Source: Treponema sp.
GTDB lineage: Bacteria > Spirochaetota > Spirochaetia > Treponematales > Treponemataceae
Reading direction: 5' to 3'
Length of the DNA stretch: 64,000 nt
Assembly: GCA_022510925.1 (NCBI GenBank)
Contig: JAFLSO010000001.1
Span: 124,001-188,000, forward strand
In this document: positions 48,542-55,538 of the stretch, in pieces
Layout of the letters: every line of letters begins with the position of its first letter
Numbering within the stretch: the stretch's first letter is position 1
Notes under the pieces: generated by a model
The model's input: only the letters and a program-made list of their open reading frames with translations
The model's database searches: none
What the model was told of the DNA's origin: nothing
Position numbers and translations under genes: made by a program

Positions 48542-49226
48542 AAATCTTTTCCAGGTACCTGGCCTCTCCCTCGCTCAGTGCCGCCCTGGAAAGTATGGTC
48601 CGCCAGAACTGCTCCATCTGGGGCCTGCCCGTCACGGAGAAAAAGCCTATTTTCTGCAGGCTGTCCGCTATGTGCGTAACCGCGCCGTCTATCCTCTCAA
48701 GCGGAACGGGAGTGTACCCTGTGTAATCCCTCTGCGTCTCCCTGAAAAGATGATACGCCATAATCTGCACCGCGTGGCTCAAGTTCAGTGACGCGAAATC
48801 CGCGTGTGAGGGTATGGTGACTCCCATTGTGCACTCCGAGAGTTCCGCGTCCGTGAGCCCGGTGCGCTCGTTCCCGAAAACCAACGCCGCCTTTCCGCCC
48901 GAGCCGGTAATCCTTCCCGCGAATTCCGTGAACTCCTCAGGAAGCAGCAGCTTTCCCTTTCTGTTTTTGCCTCGTCTTCTTGTGGTTCCCGCCGCGCAGA
49001 CGCAATCCTTGGCGGCCTCAGTTATGGAGCCGAAGAACTGCGCCTCATCCCAGATGCATGCGGCGTGTATGGCAAGCACCCTGACTTTCTCCCCGTCAAA
49101 ATCCTCCCGCCTGCCCACTATGCGGAGTGTCCGTAAGTTGCTGTTCGCCATGGCCCTGCACACGGCGCCCACGTTACGGCTCTCCTCCGGGCGGCACAAT
49201 ATTATGACCACATTGCCTAAATCCAT
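48489..49226 (-). CDS. TrmJ-like RNA 2'-O-methyltransferase (SpoU family)
   Basis: 245 residues with the trefoil-knot SpoU fold: VVIILCRPEESRNVGAVCRAMANS, ALVFGNERTGLTDAELSEC, IPSHADFASLNLSHAVQIMAYHLF (the motif for the knot). The C-terminal extension of about 60 residues and motifs fit TrmJ (tRNA 2'-O-methylation at position 32) better than TrmL, but the exact substrate is uncertain. Predicted leaderless: TATAGT ends six bases before the ATG. The end overlaps the AAA+ gene. Confidence 0.85.
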   Translation of the reverse strand: MDLGNVVIILCRPEESRNVGAVCRAMANSNLRTLRIVGRREDFDGEKVRVLAIHAACIWDEAQFFGSITEAAKDCVCAAGTTRRRGKNRKGKLLLPEEFTEFAGRITGSGGKAALVFGNERTGLTDAELSECTMGVTIPSHADFASLNLSHAVQIMAYHLFRETQRDYTGYTPVPLERIDGAVTHIADSLQKIGFFSVTGRPQMEQFWRTILSRAALSEGEARYLEKIFSKAAGLAGKNQSGRNL

Positions 49227-49232
49227 GGGCTA

Positions 49233-49265
49233 ACTATACACTGTTCGCGAACTTTGCGCTACAAT
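49233..49265. promoter_or_regulatory. Overlapping divergent promoters of trmJ-like and SDR genes
   Basis: Minus strand TATAGT (49233-49238) is followed by six bases and the trmJ-like ATG at 49226; plus strand TACAAT (49260-49265) is followed by six bases and the SDR ATG at 49272. With a 17-base spacer each -10 box overlaps the other's -35 position, and a perfect palindrome GTTCGCGAAC (49243-49252) lies between them. The two promoters cannot be occupied together. Confidence 0.55.
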
Positions 49266-49271
49266 GGGCGC

Positions 49272-49928
49272 ATGGAGAATGTGCGCGGAAAAAGAGCCCT
49301 TGTTGTGGGCGGGACCAGCGGAATAGGACTTGAGCTTGCGGAGGCGCTCCATGAGAGGGGCGCGGTTGTCACAGTGACAGGCACGCATGAGGGGGGGCGC
49401 ATAAGAGCGTCCGGCATAAAATTCCTGCGGCAGAGGTTTACTCTTTGTAATATAATGCACCCGCTTCCCGGGAAATTCCGCGCGGCATTGGACTCGTCTC
49501 AGATAGCATGCGTGTGCTACGGTCCGTTCATTCAGAATTCCATGTCAGGCACCACGCCTCAGGAGTGGCGGAGCATGGCGCTCTTTAATTACGCCCTGCC
49601 TGGAATCATATTAAGCCGTCTGCTTGCCGCCATGAAAAAAAACGGCGGAGGGAGCATCATGGTTTTCGGAGGCACGCGCACATCATCCGTGAACGCATTT
49701 AAAACCAACGCGGCGTATGCGGGCGCCAAGACAGGGCTTTCGGTTCTGGTAAAGTCCGCGGCGCAGGAGGGCGCTCCCCATGGAATAAGGTGCAACGCTG
49801 TGATGCCGGGCTTTGTCACCTGCGCGCCGCGCGGCGCCAGGCTTCAGTCCGCGAGGTATGTGGCAGAGGCCGCTCTGGAGCTTCTGCTGGATGAGGAGAA
49901 GAGCGGCGTGCTTTTAGACCTGGCATGA
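49272..49928 (+). CDS. Short-chain dehydrogenase/reductase
   Basis: 218-residue SDR with NAD(P)-binding GGTSGIG (13-19) and active-site Tyr-x3-Lys in YAGAKTG, preceded by a Ser/Thr-rich loop. Substrate unknown. The usual NAG motif between is not clear (CVCYGPFIQNSMS). A G7 run at 49391-49397 lies in frame (GAG GGG GGG). Start at 49272 fits promoter spacing. Confidence 0.85.
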   Translation: MENVRGKRALVVGGTSGIGLELAEALHERGAVVTVTGTHEGGRIRASGIKFLRQRFTLCNIMHPLPGKFRAALDSSQIACVCYGPFIQNSMSGTTPQEWRSMALFNYALPGIILSRLLAAMKKNGGGSIMVFGGTRTSSVNAFKTNAAYAGAKTGLSVLVKSAAQEGAPHGIRCNAVMPGFVTCAPRGARLQSARYVAEAALELLLDEEKSGVLLDLA

Positions 49929-49949
49929 GCGCCTCTCATTTAGGCGCGC

Positions 49950-49978
49950 TTGAATTTTTCAGGTAAACTGACTATACT
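49950..49978 (+). promoter_or_regulatory. Promoter of the lipoprotein gene at 50065
   Basis: TTGAAT, 17-base spacer, TATACT. Leader of about 80 bases ending with AAGGAG. Confidence 0.6.
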
Positions 49979-50064
49979 CTGCGTGGGGTTTTCTCAGATC
50001 CCGCAAAATCACTGAAAAAAGGCAGAATAGAATCGGCGGATGTAAAAACGCTAAGGAGAAAAAA

Positions 50065-50847
50065 ATGAAGAGAATAGGTTTGCTCGCATTGACAGTCGCT
50101 CTTGCCTGCATGATCTTCGGATGCAAGACGATTGAGGTCAAAGGCTCCGGCATCAAGGGAAAGACCGCTGCCGTGGAGAAAAGCTATGTTAGGATTCTGG
50201 ATTATCAGGGAGCCACATTCGGCTCTGAAATACCGCTGTGGGTCGTGGAGCTCGGGAACGGAAATTACGCGTCTGCATATTTATCTTCCATCATGCCGGG
50301 ACTTGAGGGAAAGAAGGCGTTCGTGACCGTGGCGCGCGGGGACAACCTGGAGTTCACCAAGCAGTGGACGGATTTGGTTGACGCCGAGGTTATGGTGGGC
50401 GACGAGATACAGCGCATCGTGACAAAGGGCGTCCAGGCGGCGCAGCGCGGAAGAGGGGCGCAGGAGGGAGACGAATTCGAGCCCACTGTCCTTGAGCAGG
50501 AGCTGGACATGTACAAGGCCGCGGTCTCCAACGTGGAGATTAACGGGCTTGAGAAAATAGCGTCATACTGGATTCTTAAAGAGGTCAAGACCAGCAAAAA
50601 GGCAAAGGACTCCAAAGTCTACTATGAATATTACGCAGTATGGGCCATGAGCCAGAAGCTCTACAACCAGCAGATTAAGGACGCCATGAAAAACGTGTCT
50701 GACAACACGGATGCGGGCAGGGCTCTTAAGGAGATAATGACAAAGAAACTGGAGGACATGCTCGTGTCTTCCAACGATAAGGATGTCACTGACGAGGCTG
50801 ATGACCAGCTTTTCGATGACTATGAGTACCGTTTTGTGTTTGACTGA
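50065..50847 (+). CDS. Lipoprotein of unknown function
   Basis: 260 residues. Lipoprotein signal peptide with a long hydrophobic core and lipobox IFGC at about residue 20. The rest is soluble and acidic, with helical stretches such as VLEQELDMYKAAVSNVEING and YYEYYAVWAMSQKLYNQQI, reminiscent of the LPP20/envelope-associated type; I do not recognise a family. Shine-Dalgarno AAGGAG, own promoter and own terminator, so a single-gene unit. Confidence 0.8.
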   Translation: MKRIGLLALTVALACMIFGCKTIEVKGSGIKGKTAAVEKSYVRILDYQGATFGSEIPLWVVELGNGNYASAYLSSIMPGLEGKKAFVTVARGDNLEFTKQWTDLVDAEVMVGDEIQRIVTKGVQAAQRGRGAQEGDEFEPTVLEQELDMYKAAVSNVEINGLEKIASYWILKEVKTSKKAKDSKVYYEYYAVWAMSQKLYNQQIKDAMKNVSDNTDAGRALKEIMTKKLEDMLVSSNDKDVTDEADDQLFDDYEYRFVFD

Positions 50848-50868
50848 TTCCTGCCGTGCTCATGCCAA

Positions 50869-50910
50869 GGCCCCGGATTCCCTGCCGCAGAGAACCCGGG
50901 GCCGTTTTTT
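50869..50910 (+). terminator. Intrinsic terminator of the 50065 lipoprotein
   Basis: GGCCCCGG (50869-50876) and CCGGGGCC (50896-50903) pair perfectly, loop about 19 bases, then GTTTTTT. Confidence 0.85.
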
Positions 50911-50949
50911 GTGAGGGCCGTTTGCCGCGCCTGTATGCGCACAATAGAT

Positions 50950-50978
50950 TTGACATAATGCGCTTAAATGGTTAAAAT
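50950..50978 (+). promoter_or_regulatory. Promoter of the STAS gene
   Basis: Perfect TTGACA, 17-base spacer, TAAAAT. Leader about 37 bases with GGAGG before ATG 51022. Confidence 0.7.
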
Positions 50979-51021
50979 AGTATGACAGTTGGCATTATAT
51001 GCGCTGGATTTATGGAGGAAT

Positions 51022-51570
51022 ATGAACAACAACGATCTTGTGCCCGGTTTTAATGATGAGCATGATGACAGCTTAAGGATAACACTGGAAAAGGTGGAGG
51101 ATATTGAGAATTGTCTTATGGTCATTTTAAATGGCTATATAGATACTTATAACTCTGTGTTTTTCCAGAAGCAGGTCAACAAAATAGTAGCCACTGGCTT
51201 TGTGAATTTGATTTTCAGCTGCGCGAACCTTAATTACGTGTCTTCCACAGGCATAGGCTCCTTCACCGCGTTTCTTAAGCTTGTTAAGCCCAAGCAGGGG
51301 GACATAGTCCTGCTTAACATACAGCCTAAAGTTTTTGAGGTGTTCCAGCTTCTGGGATTCAGCCAGTTCTTCAATATCAAGGACAACCTTAACGATGCGC
51401 TGGCGTTCTTTAAGAATGCCGCCCCCGTGGAGGTGGCCATGTTCCCCAAAGTGTTCTCATGCCCCGTGTGCTCCAGGAAGCTTAAGGCCACCAAGGCGGG
51501 ACGTTTCCGCTGCTCGGACTGCAAGTCCATTCTGGCCATAAATCAGGCGGGGCAGGTTTTCTTAGGATAG
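51022..51570 (+). CDS. STAS-domain protein with C-terminal zinc ribbon
   Basis: 182 residues. N-terminal STAS domain of anti-sigma-antagonist type (about 20-125): LRITLEKVEDIENCLMVILNG, NLIFSCANLNYVSSTGIGSF (the conserved Ser of antagonist proteins, phosphorylated in SpoIIAA-like members), LLNIQPKVFEVFQLLGFSQFF. Then a zinc ribbon with two CxxC pairs, CPVC and CSDC (about 150-172), an uncommon combination. The GTG-like earlier start at 50989 is rejected because GGAGG precedes 51022. No anti-sigma partner next to it. Confidence 0.85.
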   Translation: MNNNDLVPGFNDEHDDSLRITLEKVEDIENCLMVILNGYIDTYNSVFFQKQVNKIVATGFVNLIFSCANLNYVSSTGIGSFTAFLKLVKPKQGDIVLLNIQPKVFEVFQLLGFSQFFNIKDNLNDALAFFKNAAPVEVAMFPKVFSCPVCSRKLKATKAGRFRCSDCKSILAINQAGQVFLG

Positions 51571-51594
51571 TATACGTACAGGTAAGCCTTACAG

Positions 51595-51620
51595 CCGGTG
51601 CCGCGCGCGCCGGTTTTTTT
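51595..51620 (+). terminator. Intrinsic terminator of the STAS gene
   Basis: CCGGTGC and GCGCCGG (one G-T pair) around five bases, then seven T. Confidence 0.8.
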
Positions 51621-51649
51621 ATGCGCGGGCCTTTGAGCGCGGGGTTTTA

Positions 51650-51780
51650 GGCGCCGGATATTCTGTTACGGACGCCGGGACCTACGCCCGATTGCAGGGG
51701 GCGCGGAGCGCTTGCAGGGCAACGTAAGCCCCGGAAAGCGGGGGACGGGGCGCATTGCGGTTTGCCGCGGGTGATGTCAT
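51650..51780. repeat. Intergenic repeat, diverged copy
   Basis: Within the 266-base gap before 51887. It shares TACGCCCGAT with the element near 8860-8880 and similar GTAAGCC...GCGGGG blocks, otherwise diverged. The gap holds no gene; the last 20 bases carry the promoter of the next. Confidence 0.3.
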
Positions 51781-51875
51781 TCCGTGGCCGGGCTCCGTCC
51801 TTAAAAACAATGCCCTGTCCTGCGCCGGTCATGCGGTCTTTTTCCGCTGGAAATTCTCGCGATTAAGTGATATTC

Positions 51876-51881
51876 TATAAA
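51876..51881 (+). promoter_or_regulatory. -10 box of the membrane-protein pair
   Basis: TATAAA ends five bases before the ATG at 51887; no Shine-Dalgarno, weak -35. Leaderless type. Confidence 0.4.
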
Positions 51882-51886
51882 TACGG

Positions 51887-52861
51887 ATGAAAACTTACGT
51901 AGCGACCGCACTGAAATTATTGCTGTCTTATCTTCTGATAATTGTACTTGGAACTCTTCTGGGCGCAGTGCTTTATATGATTTACAGCCTGTGCACTACT
52001 CTGGTGGCGGGGCAGGGGATAGCGTCGTTTGAGCCGGTGGTGTTCGTGCGCGGCATATTCCTGTGCGCGCCCATAGTGATGATGGCGTCAAGCCTGTTCA
52101 TGGTGATTTATCTTATATGCCATCCCTCTCACTCATGGCTTCCGCTCAGCGTCTATGCGGTGCTGTGCTTCGTGACATGGCTCGTTTTTATTCCGCTGGT
52201 GTTCTCAGCATGGTTCTCGGTGTCGGCGGGAGTGGAGCAGGCGGAGGATAAAAAATCCGTGCTTCTTTCCCCGGGATATTTTCGTAATGAAGGAAGGAGC
52301 CTTTTTTTCTACACGCGCGTTACCGAGGATAATGTGGCTGACGGCGTGTGCATAACGTTTGATAAGTCCTCCGGCGAGCTCAGCACTTTTTCCAGCGTGG
52401 AGCTTCCGTACTCGGATCGCGGTTTCACTGACTCGCTTATACGGGAGTCTGTGGGAATGCCGCGTCTGGTCTTTGTGCTTACTGCGGGCTTTACCACGGT
52501 CCTGCACATAGCGCAGACGGAATACGCCAAAGGATATCTGAGCTGGCTGTGCTTTTCGAGCATGGCGCTGGCGTTCTTTGCGGCCGCGGGACTCAGGCAT
52601 GTATCCAAATGGCGCCTGGTGAGCCTTATTTTTGTGGGGTACTATTTGTTCGGCGTGATTATTTTTAACGGGCTGTGCTATTCTGATTTCATAGTCACAT
52701 CAGTCCAGGATGCCGTAAACGGCATTCTCAAAAATTACATTCATGTGGGGAATCCTTTCCTTGTAATCTGCAACCTTCTGCTCGCGGTGATTTTTGCGGT
52801 CATAGGCCTGGTCCTGGACGTTCACCGTAAGGCGGAGCTTAAGGAGAAAGGGGCGGACTGA
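51887..52861 (+). CDS. Polytopic membrane protein of unknown function
   Basis: 324 residues with about six hydrophobic segments (at about 8-32, 48-70, 80-105, 200-225, 232-262, 275-300). A soluble loop of about 90 residues (110-195, LLSPGYFRNEGRSLFFYTRV) lies between the third and fourth. No family recognised. It is followed after two bases by the 643-residue membrane protein; the two clearly work together. Predicted leaderless. Confidence 0.75.
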   Translation: MKTYVATALKLLLSYLLIIVLGTLLGAVLYMIYSLCTTLVAGQGIASFEPVVFVRGIFLCAPIVMMASSLFMVIYLICHPSHSWLPLSVYAVLCFVTWLVFIPLVFSAWFSVSAGVEQAEDKKSVLLSPGYFRNEGRSLFFYTRVTEDNVADGVCITFDKSSGELSTFSSVELPYSDRGFTDSLIRESVGMPRLVFVLTAGFTTVLHIAQTEYAKGYLSWLCFSSMALAFFAAAGLRHVSKWRLVSLIFVGYYLFGVIIFNGLCYSDFIVTSVQDAVNGILKNYIHVGNPFLVICNLLLAVIFAVIGLVLDVHRKAELKEKGAD

Positions 52862-52863
52862 AA

Positions 52864-54795
52864 ATGAAAAAAATACTGGCCATACTGGGGATATACACCG
52901 CCATAATTTTTATTCTGTGCCTGCTCGCCTCGTTTTTGCGGGGCGGTGTTCCCGTGGTCCTGGACGGTCAGCCGGGCTCTTATAAATTCCTGCGCGGAGC
53001 GTACTGGTTCCTTTTTCTGCTGCCCACCATATTCTTAAGCGGCATAACCGTGGCAAGCGGAGTGGAGTGGAAGAAGAACGCGGGGAATTCAATGCGGCGT
53101 TTCTCTGCGGCAATGCTAATGCGTTTCAGGAACCTTATGTTCGTTTCCCTGGGCGTGGTTTTCATTCTCACCATGAACAGCGAGTTTTTTTTGCGCGGGG
53201 CAAAGAACAAGATGGAGGCCATGCGGAACGCGCCCGTGGAGCTGAACGCGAATCTGGAGATGGCCGAGGATTTTCTGCGGGAGGAGCTTTACGCGCTGGC
53301 ATGGCAGTACGCGCAGAGAGCCGTTTTTATAGCGCCTAAGGACAAGCGCGCGCAGGATATGCTTAAGCGGACCAAGGATGCCGCGGAGCTTGCCAAGGAT
53401 GCGGAGCTTCATCAGGGGGCGGAGCGCGTGACCGTAGAGGAGGCACAGCGGCCTCTGCACACTAACGACCGCGCCTATACCGTGCGCCAGCTGCTGGTGC
53501 GCGCGCAGGGTGCCATGCGTGACGAGAAATATTTTGAGGCGCATTACTGGGCCAGCCTGGCACAGGAGGCGTGCTCCGGCACTGACACAAATCTTCTGGA
53601 CGCGCAGATTATCGCGGGTGCGGCATGGAACGCTCTGAACAATCCCGTGCGTTTTAACAACGATGCCGAGCGCCGCTATTATGAGCTTAAGCGCAAGGGA
53701 TATTCCGCCCTGCGCTCAGGAGACAGCCTTAAGGCGTATTATATCTTTAAAGAGCTGGAGTCGCAGATTCTGCAAGGAAAGACAAGCCACAGGGTCGACC
53801 CGGACGTGACCAGGTTCCTGGCCCTGGCCAACGAGGATGTGGAGAGCCGGTATTTTTTCTTTGACGAGACTGAGAATATGGCTGAGCTTGAGAACAGCCA
53901 CAACATCTACTTCTCCATAGTGAACAAGGATTCCACACGCCTGGTGGTGTTCATAAAGGGCGCCATGGACATAAGGCGTGACGGCGGGCTTGTGCGCTAC
54001 CTGAACAATCTTACTGTGGTCACTTTCTCAAAGAACGGTGAATTCATACGCGCCATGAACGTGCCCTTCGCAAAAGTCATATCGCAGAGCGTGTCAGATT
54101 TTGACAAGGAGACTCAGGACTCGCTCGGAATTCTTCCCGCATGGAAAACCGTGCCGTCCATAATACTCCAGTCCGTGGACAGGGAGACGGAAGGTCTTGT
54201 AAGCCGCCCGGAGTATTCCTATTCCGTTACGGGGCTTTCTCCCGAGACCATGGAAAGGTTCGGGCTCAGGAATGCCTCCGACGAGGCTTCGCTTTCCGTG
54301 GCCTCAGCGCGGCAAAGGTTTGTGGCGGCGGGCATGCAGGAGCCGAACGTGCTTATTCTTCCCATGCCGTACAGTGATTTTGTGATGATAAATGAGGTGT
54401 CGCGCGGCGCTAACGACATATCTTTACCCACGCTTAATTCGTTCATCTCCAAGGCGCCTGTCTATGGGTTCTCCTCTGAGATATTCGCGCAGAGCCTTGT
54501 GAACAGGAGCATGTATCCGTTCTTCATACTGATTTTGTGCATTTTCTCCGCAATAATGGGATGGATGTTCCGCATAGAGGATGAGCGGATGATTTTCAGG
54601 CTGGGCTTCATAATGCTTGTTCCCGTCTACAGCGCCATGATGTATGCTTTCCTGCGGATAGCGGGCTACCTTTACAGCATACTGAATTACGTTATGGTGG
54701 GGCTCTGCGGCGGCGCGGCCGTTATGGTGGCGCTGGTGGTTTACGTGCTGATTCTGATTTTATTCTCATTTTTGTTTGTGTCGCGAAAAGCATAA
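52864..54795 (+). CDS. Membrane protein with TPR-like central region
   Basis: 643 residues. TM helices at about 5-24, 38-60 and 82-102, then a soluble, helical, TPR-like region (about 115-290; FLREELYALAWQYAQRAVFIAP, AMRDEKYFEAHYWASLAQEAC and similar), a mixed alpha/beta region (about 320-520) and four C-terminal TM helices (about 545-640). No catalytic motif. Partner of the gene at 51887. Family not recognised; probably spirochaete-specific. Confidence 0.75.
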   Translation: MKKILAILGIYTAIIFILCLLASFLRGGVPVVLDGQPGSYKFLRGAYWFLFLLPTIFLSGITVASGVEWKKNAGNSMRRFSAAMLMRFRNLMFVSLGVVFILTMNSEFFLRGAKNKMEAMRNAPVELNANLEMAEDFLREELYALAWQYAQRAVFIAPKDKRAQDMLKRTKDAAELAKDAELHQGAERVTVEEAQRPLHTNDRAYTVRQLLVRAQGAMRDEKYFEAHYWASLAQEACSGTDTNLLDAQIIAGAAWNALNNPVRFNNDAERRYYELKRKGYSALRSGDSLKAYYIFKELESQILQGKTSHRVDPDVTRFLALANEDVESRYFFFDETENMAELENSHNIYFSIVNKDSTRLVVFIKGAMDIRRDGGLVRYLNNLTVVTFSKNGEFIRAMNVPFAKVISQSVSDFDKETQDSLGILPAWKTVPSIILQSVDRETEGLVSRPEYSYSVTGLSPETMERFGLRNASDEASLSVASARQRFVAAGMQEPNVLILPMPYSDFVMINEVSRGANDISLPTLNSFISKAPVYGFSSEIFAQSLVNRSMYPFFILILCIFSAIMGWMFRIEDERMIFRLGFIMLVPVYSAMMYAFLRIAGYLYSILNYVMVGLCGGAAVMVALVVYVLILILFSFLFVSRKA

Positions 54796-54823
54796 AAATT
54801 TACGGATTTAAATAATTTGACAC

Positions 54824-54852
54824 TTGACAAATCCTGCGGGTGAACGTAAGAT
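54824..54852 (+). promoter_or_regulatory. Leaderless-type promoter of the PTS EIIA-like gene
   Basis: TTGACA, 17-base spacer, TAAGAT, six bases (ATTTGC), ATG at 54859. A second TTGACA lies eight bases upstream of the first. Confidence 0.78.
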
Positions 54853-54858
54853 ATTTGC

Positions 54859-55305
54859 ATGGACTTAAGAACCGTATTAACACCAGAAACCGTAGACCTC
54901 CACCTTAAGGGAGCTACCAAAGAAGAGATTATTGACGAACTGCTGGAAGTTCTTGTGAAGGCGGGAAAAGTAACAGATAAAGTCGCGGCCAAAGAGTGTG
55001 TGCTTGACCGCGAGCGCAAGATGTCCACAGGAATGAAGCATGGAATCGCCATTCCCCACGGAAAGACGGATACCGTGTCTGACCTGGTGGCGTGCATCGG
55101 AATCTCTGATAATGCAGTGGATTTTGACAGCCTTGACCAGGAGCCGTGCCGTATCTTTATCATGACGCTCTCCCCCGTGAACAAGACAGGGCCGCATCTT
55201 CAGTTCCTGGCAGAAGTGAGCCTTCTGTTCAAGTCTGCTGACAAGCGCGCTCAGATTCTTGGTACGCAGGATAAGGCAGAGGTCATAAAAATTCTTACCG
55301 AATAG
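54859..55305 (+). CDS. PTS EIIA domain protein (PtsN/fructose type)
   Basis: 148-residue EIIA domain of the mannitol/fructose-specific family, with the phosphorylated His67 in GIAIPHGKT, and LDRERKMSTGMKHG and FDSLDQEPCRIFIMTLSP. No membrane EIIBC is nearby, so a regulatory (EIIA-Ntr) role is likely, though nothing here says what it controls. Complete promoter six bases upstream of the ATG and no Shine-Dalgarno; strong terminator follows. Confidence 0.88.
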   Translation: MDLRTVLTPETVDLHLKGATKEEIIDELLEVLVKAGKVTDKVAAKECVLDRERKMSTGMKHGIAIPHGKTDTVSDLVACIGISDNAVDFDSLDQEPCRIFIMTLSPVNKTGPHLQFLAEVSLLFKSADKRAQILGTQDKAEVIKILTE

Positions 55306-55338
55306 CCCTGAGCCTTTGCGCTCTTTACGGCAAAAGAT

Positions 55339-55367
55339 TCCCCGTCTTTTTATGGCGGGGATTTTTT
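55339..55367 (+). terminator. Intrinsic terminator of the PTS EIIA gene
   Basis: TCCCCG (55339-55344) and CGGGGA (55356-55361) with an 11-base loop, then six T. Confidence 0.75.
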
Positions 55368-55448
55368 ATGCTCATGAGCAGGCGAGCCGTGCACGGTCCT
55401 CTTAATCTAAAAATATTCTTAAAAAGTTCTGGATTGCTAAAATATTTA

Positions 55449-55477
55449 GTGACTTTTGATTTTCGCTGTGGTATAAT
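55449..55477 (+). promoter_or_regulatory. malQ promoter
   Basis: GTGACT, 17-base spacer, TATAAT. Leader about 55 bases. Confidence 0.6.
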
Positions 55478-55538
55478 TTTTCAATCGGTCTTAAGAAATA
55501 AAAAAGACAAATGAATCTCTAACGACAGGCTTAATCGT

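Noticed and set aside
49391-49397. Seven-G run in the SDR gene as a phase-variation tract
   Set aside because: Short, in a normal GC-rich codon context (GAG GGG GGG), in a cytoplasmic enzyme.
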